From: JAIVGV01 sp035295985
GTDB taxonomy: Bacteria; Acidobacteriota; Blastocatellia; Pyrinomonadales; Pyrinomonadaceae
NCBI GenBank assembly: GCA_035295985.1
Contig: DATHBT010000272.1
Coordinates: 1 to 19,824, forward strand
Direction of reading: 5' to 3'
DNA length: 19,824 nt
Positions 6,583 through 14,171 of this stretch are shown here, piece after piece (position 1 is the stretch's first letter; each line of letters starts with the position of its first letter). The position numbers were made by a program, and so were the translations under genes. Below the pieces are notes generated by a model. The model worked only from the letters and a program-made list of their open reading frames with translations. It searched no databases and was not told the DNA's origin.

Positions 6583-7935
6583 CTACTTGACGCGGCTCTT
6601 CTTCCGCCTGAGGAAGTCTATCAGGACGAACTGCGAGAGGTTGCCGGGCGTGGCGAAGTAGGCCTTCCCCGTGGTCATGGCGGTCATCTGCTTGACGAAC
6701 TCGACGAGGTAGTAGTCGGAGGCGAGCATGAAGGTGTTGATCTGGACGCCGGCCTTGCGGCACGCCTGCACCTCGCGGAACGTGGCCTCCATCACGAGCG
6801 GGTCCATCCCCATCGAGTTCTTGTAGAGCCTGCGCCGCTCGTTCAACTCCCACCCGCCGCGCGCGGAAGACGGAGACACGCGCCCGCCGCGCCGCCCCCC
6901 CGCCGCCGCCACGCCCGCGTCTTCGAGGAAGCAGGCCGTCGGCTTCCCGTCCGTCACCATCACGATCTGCCGCATCTCCTTGCGCTGCGCCTGGAGGAGC
7001 CGACGCGCGAGTCTCAAGCCCTCGGCCGTGTTCGTGTGGTACGGGCCGACCTGCGTGGTGGCGAGCTTCGCCATCGGCAACTCTTCCGCGCTGTCGTGGA
7101 AGAGCACGACCTTCAGGGAGTCGCCGGGGAACTGCGTGCGTATCAGGTGCGCGAGCGCGAGCGCGACCTTCTTGGCCGGCGTGAAGCGATCCTCGCCGTA
7201 GAGGATCATCGAGTGCGAGCAGTCGAGCATGACGACCGTCGCGCAGGAAGACTGGTAGTCCTGCTGGTGGACGTGCAGGTCGCCGTATTCGAGATTCAGC
7301 GGCACGCCCAGGCCCTCGCGCCTGATGGCCGACATCAGGGTGGTGTTCACGTCGAGGTTGATGGTGTCGCCGAACTCGTAGGGCTTCGACGCCTGCGCCG
7401 CCTCGACGCCCGTCGATAGGTGCGCCGTGTCGTGCCGGCCGATTGAAGACTTGCCGAGACTGCCCAAGAGGTTTCGCAGCGTCTTGTAGCCCAGAAAATC
7501 CAGCCCCTTCTCCGTCACCTCGAACTTCACGTCGCGCGGCATAGGCTCCTCAACGCGCCCCTGCCCCCGCCCGCGCTGCCTCCTGCGCTGCTCGCGCGGC
7601 TCCTCGCGCAGATTCAGATAACCCTCCTCGACCAGCCGCTCGATCAACTGGTTCAGCAGCTCCTCCAACTGCGACCCCTTGAACTGCCCGCCGTTCTCTT
7701 CGAGCATCTGCTCGATCTGCCGCTCCGTCAGCTCGCCCGTCTCAACGAGCGCCCGCAACAACGCCTGACGCAGGGCGTCTAACGACGTGTCCTGCGGCCG
7801 GCGCTGGCGCGTCCAGTAATAGTCGTCGTCGTAGCCCGACTGCAACAAGCTATCCTGCAACGCGCCCATCAGGTCGCCGAGGTTGACGCCCGACACGTCG
7901 AAGCCGTTGAACTTGGAATAGCGGATGAACTTCAT
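6583..7935 (-). CDS. VWA-domain protein, partner of the AAA ATPase
   Basis: This is a 450-residue cytosolic protein. The N-terminal ~210 residues are helical, charged and unassigned, with an RRRQRGRGQG-type basic stretch near 117-128. The C-terminal von Willebrand A domain (about 230-440) has a complete metal-ion-dependent adhesion site: Asp238-x-Ser240-x-Ser242 (DCSHS), a threonine in HTNTAEG, and Asp329 in VTDGKP. Just after it lies an odd Gly/Arg/Ser-rich insertion (about 340-370). VWA proteins paired with MoxR or Mg-chelatase-like ATPases usually act together in metal insertion or in assembly and remodelling of protein complexes, which is the likely role here. Its ATG overlaps the stop of the small gene upstream by 4 nt (ATGA), implying translational coupling. 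It is the last gene of a three-gene operon. Confidence 0.9.
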   Translation of the reverse strand: MKFIRYSKFNGFDVSGVNLGDLMGALQDSLLQSGYDDDYYWTRQRRPQDTSLDALRQALLRALVETGELTERQIEQMLEENGGQFKGSQLEELLNQLIERLVEEGYLNLREEPREQRRRQRGRGQGRVEEPMPRDVKFEVTEKGLDFLGYKTLRNLLGSLGKSSIGRHDTAHLSTGVEAAQASKPYEFGDTINLDVNTTLMSAIRREGLGVPLNLEYGDLHVHQQDYQSSCATVVMLDCSHSMILYGEDRFTPAKKVALALAHLIRTQFPGDSLKVVLFHDSAEELPMAKLATTQVGPYHTNTAEGLRLARRLLQAQRKEMRQIVMVTDGKPTACFLEDAGVAAAGGRRGGRVSPSSARGGWELNERRRLYKNSMGMDPLVMEATFREVQACRKAGVQINTFMLASDYYLVEFVKQMTAMTTGKAYFATPGNLSQFVLIDFLRRKKSRVK

Positions 7936-8144
7936 AACTTACTGTCCGTTCGACGACGCTCTTGGACGGTCTTCTCTCCCAACCACTTCCGCGGGTTGCC
8001 GCACATCCAGCACGAACAAAGCTGGCGCGATCCCGCGATGATACCGAGACGCCTCTTGTCGTGTTTGAACGCGCCGCCGTAATACTCACTCACGCGGCGC
8101 TTGATCCGTTCCTCGTGATGACGCCTCATCGCCCGCAACTTCAT
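7932..8144 (-). CDS. Small conserved CxCxxC protein
   Basis: This is a 70-residue, strongly basic protein encoded between the AAA ATPase and VWA genes. It has a C-terminal CSCWMCGNPRK block with Cys43, Cys45 and Cys48 in a CxCxxC arrangement. Small basic proteins with a CSC.MCGNPR block recur in many bacteria as conserved hypotheticals, so this is a real gene despite its size; I know no established function. The cysteines suggest metal binding and the Arg/Lys-rich N-terminus suggests nucleic acid or acidic-partner binding. AAAGGAAG lies 6 nt before the ATG and overlaps the ATPase stop codon (12 nt between the genes). Its own stop overlaps the VWA start. An internal ATG at codon 6 is an alternative start. 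Confidence 0.85.
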   Translation of the reverse strand: MKLRAMRRHHEERIKRRVSEYYGGAFKHDKRRLGIIAGSRQLCSCWMCGNPRKWLGEKTVQERRRTDSKL

Positions 8145-8156
8145 CGCACGCTTCCT

Positions 8157-9626
8157 TTAGCTGTATCGTCCGGTCTCCGTCAGGTCGTCGTAGATCATGC
8201 CGCGGCGATCCTTCTTGGCGCGGGTGGCGGCCGTGTAGCCGCCCTCCTCGTTGCGGCTGATCTTGTTCTGTGCGTAGAGGCCTTCGAGGGCGAACTCGCA
8301 GGCGGAGACGAGCTGCGCCTGATCAGCGCGGCCGAAGTCGAAGGGGATCAGAACCGTGTCGATGAGATCGGGGACGGCTTCGAGGAGTGAGGAGCACTCG
8401 TCCGCGGAGGCCGTGTCGGCGAGGCGCAGGGTGTTGCCCTCGTCGAACCAGCGGACGGCCGGGCCGAAGTCCACGCCGACGAAGTAGCCATCGAAGATTT
8501 CGCCGGCCGCGCGCTTGACGAGGTCGCGCGCGATCTTCGCCGCGCCCACCTGCTCGCCCTCGTATTCCAGCTCCATCTTGCCGGTCATCGAGGGGACGGC
8601 GGCGTAGATGTCCGAGATGCGCGGGACGACCTCCTCCTCGCCCGTGAGCATGGCGCGCCGCTCGGCGTTCGAGACGACCGACTCGGTGACGGTGATCGGC
8701 AGGCGTTGCGAGACGCCGGAGCGTTTGTCGATGCGCTGATCGTCGCGCGCCTCGAAGGCGATCTGCTCGACGATCTCGCGGATGAAGTCGGGGACGCGCA
8801 AGGAGGCTCCGAGTCCCTCGCGCTCCGTCCAGGCCTCCTGCCGCGTGATCTCGACGCCGAGCTGGATGTCGGCCGGGTAGTGCGTTGTGATCTCCGCGCC
8901 GATGCGATCTTTTAAGGGCGTGATGATCTTGCCGCGGGCCGTGTAGTCTTCGGGGTTGGCGGAGAAGACGAGCATCACGTCGAGGGGCAGGCGGACGGGG
9001 TAGCCCTTAATCTGCACGTCGCCCTCCTGCATGATGTTGAAGAGGCCGACCTGGATTTTGCCGGCCAGATCGGGCAGCTCGTTGATGGCGAAGAGGCCGC
9101 GGTTGGCGCGCGGGAGCAGGCCGTAGTGAATGGTCAGCTCGTCCGACAACAGGTGGCCGCCCTTCGCCGCCTTGATGGGGTCAACGTCGCCGATGATGTC
9201 GGCGATGGTCACGTCGGGCGTGGCGAGCTTCTCGACGTAGCGCGCGTCGCGGCCGACCCACGCGATGGGAGTCTCGTCGCCCATCTCTTCGATAAGTTGG
9301 CGTCCGTAGGCCGAGATGGGGCGGAGGGGATCGTCGTTGACCTCGGAGCCGGCGATGGCCGGAATCTCTTCGTCGAGCAGGTTCGTGAGCTGACGGATGA
9401 TGCGGCTCTTGGCCTGTCCGCGCAGGCCCAAAAGAATCATGTTGTGGCGCGCGAGTACCGCGTTGACGATCTGCGGCACGACCGTCTCGTCGTAGCCGAC
9501 GATGCCGGGGAAGATGCGCTCGCCCGCGCGCAGCTTCGCGATGAGGTTCGCGCGCAGCTCGTCCTTGACCGAGCGCACGCGGTAATTCTGCCGCTTCAAC
9601 TCGCCGAGCGTTTTAGCCTTCGTCAT
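8157..9626 (-). CDS. MoxR/Mg-chelatase-like AAA+ ATPase
   Basis: This is a 489-residue cytosolic AAA+ ATPase of the ChlI/MoxR helix-2-insert group. The Walker A loop is GLRGQAKS (about 67-74). The Walker B position reads GLFAINELP, with Asn-Glu in place of the usual Asp-Glu, as is common in this group. A sensor-1 segment is VFSANPEDYT, and a likely arginine finger is in LKDRIGAEI. An accessory C-terminal region of about 200 residues follows. These ATPases work with VWA proteins, here encoded two genes downstream in the same operon, to remodel protein complexes or insert metals; the substrate is unknown. The start is uncertain: ATG at 9626 fits the family's usual MTKxKTLGEL beginning, while an in-frame GTG at 9638 with AAGGG close by would add four residues. 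Confidence 0.92.
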   Translation of the reverse strand: MTKAKTLGELKRQNYRVRSVKDELRANLIAKLRAGERIFPGIVGYDETVVPQIVNAVLARHNMILLGLRGQAKSRIIRQLTNLLDEEIPAIAGSEVNDDPLRPISAYGRQLIEEMGDETPIAWVGRDARYVEKLATPDVTIADIIGDVDPIKAAKGGHLLSDELTIHYGLLPRANRGLFAINELPDLAGKIQVGLFNIMQEGDVQIKGYPVRLPLDVMLVFSANPEDYTARGKIITPLKDRIGAEITTHYPADIQLGVEITRQEAWTEREGLGASLRVPDFIREIVEQIAFEARDDQRIDKRSGVSQRLPITVTESVVSNAERRAMLTGEEEVVPRISDIYAAVPSMTGKMELEYEGEQVGAAKIARDLVKRAAGEIFDGYFVGVDFGPAVRWFDEGNTLRLADTASADECSSLLEAVPDLIDTVLIPFDFGRADQAQLVSACEFALEGLYAQNKISRNEEGGYTAATRAKKDRRGMIYDDLTETGRYS

Positions 9627-9676
9627 CCCTGTAACCACCCGTCCCTTGTTTTAAAACTCATAGCGCCTAATAGAAC

Positions 9677-9770
9677 TGTAGGGGCAAGGCAAGTCCGCGG
9701 CCCGTTGAGCGCGACAGCGCGAATTGAATCTCTCGAAGCCGAGCGGGCAGGGACAAGCCCTGCCCCTACA
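9677..9770. repeat. TGTAGGGGC-type imperfect palindrome
   Basis: Arms 9677-9696 and 9751-9770 are complementary at 17 of 20 positions and end in TGTAGGGGCA and TGCCCCTACA. A competing perfect 8-bp hairpin, GGGCAGGG/CCCTGCCC, occupies 9745-9765. Palindromes with GTAGGGGC ends are known as dispersed intergenic repeats in several bacterial phyla. It lies between two leftward genes, 29 nt past the stop of the fusion gene, so it may also end that transcript. Confidence 0.65.
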
Positions 9771-9799
9771 AATGTCTTCTGCACCGGGCCTGAAAATCG

Positions 9800-11359
9800 T
9801 CACTCAGTCGCCGCCGCAGCTACGAAATGTCCGTCGCCCGCGTCCGTCACCAGCCCGTCCTCTTCCAGTTTCTCCACGTGCGCGAGCACGGCGCGCGTCG
9901 CCCAGGCGTGCGCCTTCGGGTTCACGTCCGTGTAAACGCGCGCGACGATCTCTTCCGCGGTCTGCGCGCCCCCGCGCACGGCCCGCAGGATGTTGGCCTC
10001 GCGCTCAAGTCGGTGCGAGATGTATTCGCCGATCTTCGTCGCCGGGCTGGCGACCGCCGCGCCGTGGCCGCAGAGCAGGACGCGGACGCGCGGCAGGAGG
10101 CTGCGGTAGCGTTCGAGGCTGCCGAGGTAGTCGCGGACGTTGCCTTCGGGCGGATCGATGAGGACGGAGCCGAGGCCGACGATGTTGTCGCCCGTAATCA
10201 GCGTCTCGGTGCGCTCCTCGTAAAAGCTGAGGTGGCCGCGCGCGTGGCCGGGCGTGTGCATCGCGCGCAAAGAAAGGGAAGGCTCGCCGGCGAGCTCTAT
10301 CACGTCGCCGTCTTCGATGAAGCGATCAACTCGGACTGAGCCGCCGAGCGCGTCGGCCGTCAGACGGTGCGCGGCGACCCGCGCGCCGCCGCCCAAGTGT
10401 GCGCGCAGGGGCTCGACGCCCGCGACGTGATCGGGGTGGTGGTGCGTCAAGACGATCTCGCGCAGGCGACGGCCCTCAGCCAGCAGCTCGTCAACGCAAG
10501 CGGCGAGCGCGGCCCGCTCCTCGTCGTAGGGCGAGCCAGGATCGATGACGACGAAGTCGCCGTGTCCGACGAGGTAGCAGTTCGTGTGCGTGGCGGGCGG
10601 CTTCGTCGGGGTTCGCAGGGGGAAGCAGACGAAGCCGGGCGTGAACTCGATCCGCCGCACCTGCTCGCGGCGCGCCTGCGGGACGGAGAGGAAGCGTTCC
10701 GTGATGTCGTCGCTCAGACCGGCTGCCAGCGTTCTGACCGCGTGCATGACGGGCGGGGCGGCGACGATCTCGGAGCGGAGCCAGCGGTCGAGCGCGGCGC
10801 GCGCCGAAGTCCAGCCGCCCGCGTCGAACTCTGTAGTGAGCAGGCGCGGCTCCTGCTTGCGCGGGCAGCGCACCATGAAGAACCAGGTGTCGAAGCGGCG
10901 CGGGCTGAAGGGCGGAGTCACCCAGCGGCCTGCGAACCGGAAGTCGCGCGCGTCGAGTCGGAGGTCGTAGTGCGCGAGCAGTTGCGTGAAAGTCATGCGG
11001 CCCGACGTGAAGTCGTCGAGGACGGAGGCGAGCTGCCCCTTCGTCAGAGAGTCCGCGCCGCGCGCGGCCAGCACGCCGGTCTCCTCGAACAGCTCGCGCG
11101 CTGCGCACGCGATCATCGCGGCGCGCTCCGGATCGTCGCAATTCTCGACCGGCGTCTGCGCGTCTTCGGCGTCGCGCTGGCCGCCGGGGAAGGCGTGGAA
11201 GCCGCCCTGGAAACTGAGGCGCTCGCCGCGCCGCGCCCAGAAGAGTTCCGCCCCGCCGTCGCCCGTCTCGCGCACCAGGACGACGGCGGCGGCGTCCTTC
11301 GGCACGGCGTATCCGCGGGGCGCGGCGGCCGGGGCGGCTGTGGCTTCGTTAATTGGCAT
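9800..11359 (-). CDS. NUDIX hydrolase fused to LACTB2-like metallo-beta-lactamase
   Basis: This is a 519-residue cytosolic two-enzyme fusion. Residues about 20-200 form a NUDIX domain with FPGG at 57-60 and the core REL.EE.GV at 88-96. A stretch between GG and REL lengthens the Nudix box, as in NUDT19-like coenzyme A or nucleotide pyrophosphatases. Residues about 250-460 form a metallo-beta-lactamase domain with HxHxDH at His306-His308-Asp310-His311, a TPGHARGH histidine, TGDN and the late CGHG. Residues about 465-519 resemble the winged-helix tail of the LACTB2 group. Both active sites look complete, so the protein may hydrolyse two successive substrates. LACTB2 relatives are RNases, but others in the fold hydrolyse thioesters, so the substrate is open. 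The ATG at 11359 has only a weak ribosome binding site. Confidence 0.92.
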   Translation of the reverse strand: MPINEATAAPAAAPRGYAVPKDAAAVVLVRETGDGGAELFWARRGERLSFQGGFHAFPGGQRDAEDAQTPVENCDDPERAAMIACAARELFEETGVLAARGADSLTKGQLASVLDDFTSGRMTFTQLLAHYDLRLDARDFRFAGRWVTPPFSPRRFDTWFFMVRCPRKQEPRLLTTEFDAGGWTSARAALDRWLRSEIVAAPPVMHAVRTLAAGLSDDITERFLSVPQARREQVRRIEFTPGFVCFPLRTPTKPPATHTNCYLVGHGDFVVIDPGSPYDEERAALAACVDELLAEGRRLREIVLTHHHPDHVAGVEPLRAHLGGGARVAAHRLTADALGGSVRVDRFIEDGDVIELAGEPSLSLRAMHTPGHARGHLSFYEERTETLITGDNIVGLGSVLIDPPEGNVRDYLGSLERYRSLLPRVRVLLCGHGAAVASPATKIGEYISHRLEREANILRAVRGGAQTAEEIVARVYTDVNPKAHAWATRAVLAHVEKLEEDGLVTDAGDGHFVAAAATE

Positions 11360-11491
11360 CGCCTGCGGACAACTCGGAAGACGAAAGAAGCTCTCGTTCG
11401 ATTCGGCGCGTTTCGTTGAAAGACGAACTCGGGAGTGGGGTCAGTATAAGAGTTGGGCCTCGAAAGGAGAAATGGGAAAACAATGAGCGCG

Positions 11492-11652
11492 GAACGATGA
11501 ACGGCGAACTGAAAAAAGTCCGTTGTCCGTGGTCAGTTGTTAGTCGCACGTGCCGCATTAGCCTTCGCGCCACGTCGCAGGCGTTCGAGTTTTCAAGGCT
11601 CAAACAACAGACAGCTGACCACGGACAACGGACAACTCATCAGTTCACCGTT
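11492..11652. repeat. Nested heptamer-word inverted repeats
   Basis: The inner arms 11518-11536 and 11615-11633 are perfectly complementary over 19 nt. The outer arms 11500-11511 and 11641-11652 pair with one mismatch. The left side is two runs of 7-nt units: GAACGAT, GAACGGC, GAACTGA (11492-11512) and GTCCGTT, GTCCGTG, GTCAGTT, GTTAGTC (11518-11545). The element ends 6 nt from the stop codon of the HtrA-type gene and fills about half of the gap upstream of it. The rest of the gap (11360-11490) shows no gene. Confidence 0.75.
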
Positions 11653-11657
11653 TCCGG

Positions 11658-13178
11658 CTACTGCCGCGGGCGGACGGTGACGAAGAAGGTCGTGCCGCGC
11701 CGGTTGACGAGGAGCAGGACGGGCCGCGCGCCCGCGCGCTGGAGCGCGGCGGCGAGGTCGTCGGCCGTCCGCACCTGCTGGCGGTTGACCTGCTCGATCA
11801 CGTCGCCGCCGCGGAGGCCGGCGTCGGCCGCAGGCCCCGCCGGATCGAGCTGCTCGACGACAAGCCCCTGCGTGCCCGCGCGCAGGTTCAACTGCTGCGC
11901 GATCTCAGGCGTGAGCGGTCGCACGGTGACGCCGAGACGGCCCGTCGAGCCGCCGCCCTGCCCGCCGCTCCCGCCTCCTTCGGCGGCCTCGCCCGCGGGC
12001 GGCTGGTACTCGCCGAGGCGCGCGCGCAACTGCTGCTCGCGCCCGTCGCGTATGACCGTGAGCGTCACCTCGGTGTCGGGCTGCGTGCCGGCGATGCGGT
12101 TGCGCAGCTCGTTGTGATCCGTGACGGGCTGGCCGTCGAGGCCCACGATCACGTCGCCTTGGCGGAGGCCCGCGCGCTCGGCCGCGCCGCCGGGCACGAC
12201 CGAGTTGACGAGCGCGCCGCGAATCTCCTTGAGCTCCAAGCTCTGCGCGATTTCGGACGTGACGCTCTGCACGGTGACGCCCAACTGGCCGCGCCTGACC
12301 TTGCCGGTCTTCACCAGTTGATCCATGACGCTCTTCGCCATGTTAGAGGGGATGGCGAAGCCGATGCCGATGTTGCCACCCGTCGGCGAAAGTATCTGCG
12401 AGTTGATGCCGACGAGCTGGCCGGCGGTGTTGACGAGCGCGCCGCCGGAGTTTCCGCGGTTAATGGCGGCGTCCGTTTGGATGAAGTCGGCGAAGCTGCC
12501 GTCGCCGAGGCCCGTCGAGCGCCCCTTGGCAGAGACGATGCCAGAGGTGACGGTCTGGCCGATCCCTAAGGGGTTGCCGATGGCGAGCACCACGTCGCCG
12601 ACCCTCACCTGATCTGAGTTGCCGAGCGGGAGCACGGGCAGGCCGCCTGTGTCCACCTTGAGCACGGCCAGATCGCTCGGCTGATCGCTGCCTACGATCT
12701 TGGCGCTGAAGACGCGGCGGTCGGTCAGCTCGACCTCGATCTGTTCGGCCCCGTCAACGACGTGGTGGTTCGTCAGGATGTGGCCGTCGGCCGAGACGAT
12801 GACGCCGGAGCCTAAGCCCTCCTGGCGGCGCGGCGTCTGATCCGGGCGTGGGAGGCGTTCGCCGAAAAATTCCCGGAAGAAGGGATCGTCCATGAACGGG
12901 TGCTGCTGCGCGGCGCGCGCCCGGCGCTCCGCGCGGACGGTGACGACCGCCGGCGCGACGCGCGCGACCACGTCGGCGTAAGAGTTCTGCGCGGCTGCCG
13001 CCGTGCCGCCGGCCGACTCGACGGGCGCCGGCTGCTGCGCCGCCTGCTGCGAGCTAGGCGTCTCGCCGCGCGAGCAGCCCGCCAGCGACAGCGTGACGAC
13101 GAACGCGAGCAGCGTGCGGCGCGGGCCGAACAAGCGCCCCATGCGTTGAGCGAAACTGTCTTGACTGTTTTTAATCAT
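11658..13178 (-). CDS. HtrA/DegP-type periplasmic serine protease, lipoprotein
   Basis: This 506-residue trypsin-like protease/chaperone removes damaged envelope proteins. A lipoprotein signal (hydrophobic 23-33, lipobox LAGC with Cys35) implies membrane anchoring, unlike soluble E. coli DegP. A Ser/Gln/Ala linker follows, then the protease domain with the full triad: His139 (TNHHVV), Asp169 (SDLAVLKV) and Ser244 (GNSGGALV). The spacings of 30 and 75 residues equal those in DegP. Two PDZ domains follow (about 315-400 and 415-505), each starting LGVTV. A glycine-rich linker separates them. The frame is open 85 codons further upstream, but ATG 13178 is chosen because AGAGG stands 7 nt before it and a lipoprotein signal begins right there. 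Assigned to the Do/DegP family; whether it is the degP or degQ counterpart cannot be told. Confidence 0.95.
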   Translation of the reverse strand: MIKNSQDSFAQRMGRLFGPRRTLLAFVVTLSLAGCSRGETPSSQQAAQQPAPVESAGGTAAAAQNSYADVVARVAPAVVTVRAERRARAAQQHPFMDDPFFREFFGERLPRPDQTPRRQEGLGSGVIVSADGHILTNHHVVDGAEQIEVELTDRRVFSAKIVGSDQPSDLAVLKVDTGGLPVLPLGNSDQVRVGDVVLAIGNPLGIGQTVTSGIVSAKGRSTGLGDGSFADFIQTDAAINRGNSGGALVNTAGQLVGINSQILSPTGGNIGIGFAIPSNMAKSVMDQLVKTGKVRRGQLGVTVQSVTSEIAQSLELKEIRGALVNSVVPGGAAERAGLRQGDVIVGLDGQPVTDHNELRNRIAGTQPDTEVTLTVIRDGREQQLRARLGEYQPPAGEAAEGGGSGGQGGGSTGRLGVTVRPLTPEIAQQLNLRAGTQGLVVEQLDPAGPAADAGLRGGDVIEQVNRQQVRTADDLAAALQRAGARPVLLLVNRRGTTFFVTVRPRQ

Positions 13179-13208
13179 CTCCACACCTCTTGATTGCGAA
13201 ATTTCCCG

Positions 13209-13243
13209 ATAGTCAATTTTACCTGCGTTTTTTGTCAATTTTA
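13209..13243 (-). promoter_or_regulatory. Candidate HtrA promoter with direct repeat
   Basis: On the minus strand TTGACA (13233-13238) is followed at 18 nt by a weak -10 GACTAT (13209-13214). The decamer TAAAATTGAC occurs twice, at 13234-13243 and 13212-13221, 22 nt apart, or about two helical turns. One copy contains the -35 and the other reaches the -10, as expected for a regulator binding two sites on one DNA face. The stretch is strikingly AT-rich for this genome. Confidence 0.45.
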
Positions 13244-13470
13244 ACGCGAGCCCAGAATCGAAATCCGAACGCGAACGCGACACGAACGCCGGAGCGCGGC
13301 GCGCAAGGCGGCACGTCTCGACGCCGGCAAAACACGCGCGGCACGCGTTCGACGTTCGGGAAAAGCTTGTGGCTTTTAAGATGCGCGGGGCTGTGGCGCG
13401 GTTCGTCAGTCGGAGGGCCGCGGCGGCGATCAAAGGGAGGGGGTTTTGTAAGTCTCGCGTCCGCCGTTCG
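13244..13470. other. Gap between MscS and HtrA genes
   Basis: I see no gene here. The open frame running through it on the minus strand is the unused upstream extension of the HtrA frame. A short GAACGC tandem occurs near 13268-13283. There is no strong hairpin that would end the operon coming from the right. Confidence 0.5.
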
Positions 13471-14163
13471 TCACGGCTCGGCCGTCGAGCGGTCGGGCGT
13501 GAGGGCGCGCTCCATCTCTTCGTCGTCGTCCTCGGCGGCGGCCGTCGCAGGCTGAGCCGCGACGCGGCGTGCCTCCGCGCGGCGCAACGCGTCCCGCTCG
13601 ACGTGCGTCTCGCCGCCCGCGTCCGAGTGGTTGACGACGACTTCCGTGATCAGCTTCGTGTTGGGGATGATGACGAGGCGGCCGTCCGCGGTGCGGATGA
13701 GCGTGTCGCGTATGCGGATGGTCTCGATGCGGCCGAGGAACTGTCCCATCTCGATCACGTCGCCGATGTGGAAGGGGCGGTAGGCGAGGAGCATGATGCC
13801 GGAGACGAAGTTCGACAGCACGTCCTTCAGGGCGAAGCCGAGCGCGAAGCCCGTCAGCCCGAGGCCGGCGATGAGCGCGCCGACGTCCATGCCCGCCGTA
13901 TCGAGCGCGGTGATGAACCCGAAGACGAAGACGCCGTAGTAGTAGAGGCGCGAGAGCAGGAGCACGACGCCCGTGTCGGCCTTGACGCGCGGCGCGGCCA
14001 GAGCGATCAGGCGGCGGCCGACCGACGCGACGATCCAGAAGACGAGGAGGACGGCCGCGCCCGTCAGGATCGCGGGCACGGCCTCGACGACTTTCGCGAG
14101 AAAGTCGTCGAGCACGCCAGTCAAGCTCGGCGGCGGAGTGTCGGCTGGCTGTTGGAGGAACAT
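13471..14163 (-). CDS. Short MscS-family mechanosensitive channel
   Basis: This is a 230-residue inner-membrane channel. Three membrane segments are visible (about 28-48, 67-89, 93-127). The third is the pore helix, with GLGLTGFALGFALKDVLSNFVSG, the Gly/Ala-packed signature of MscS. The beta domain follows (about 128-180), with RPFHIGDVIE, a GRIETI strand and IIPNTKLI. After that the family's C-terminal alpha/beta cage is missing and replaced by about 50 charged, acidic, low-complexity residues (181-230, with EDDDEE). E. coli MscS has 286 residues. No continuation of the cage is seen in another frame, so the protein is naturally short rather than frameshifted. It should release solutes on membrane stretch. 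It starts 8 nt after the protease gene upstream, without a good ribosome binding site, so it is probably translated by coupling. Confidence 0.93.
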   Translation of the reverse strand: MFLQQPADTPPPSLTGVLDDFLAKVVEAVPAILTGAAVLLVFWIVASVGRRLIALAAPRVKADTGVVLLLSRLYYYGVFVFGFITALDTAGMDVGALIAGLGLTGFALGFALKDVLSNFVSGIMLLAYRPFHIGDVIEMGQFLGRIETIRIRDTLIRTADGRLVIIPNTKLITEVVVNHSDAGGETHVERDALRRAEARRVAAQPATAAAEDDDEEMERALTPDRSTAEP

Positions 14164-14171
14164 TAGCGTCG

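Noticed and set aside
9126..9935. A 269-codon frame antisense to the AAA ATPase and its upstream gap
   Set aside because: Mirror of the real gene; no motif, and it crosses the palindrome at 9677-9770.
13179..13433. N-terminal extension of the HtrA frame by 85 codons
   Set aside because: It runs through the promoter-like AT patch, lacks a ribosome binding site, and would bury the lipoprotein signal inside the protein.
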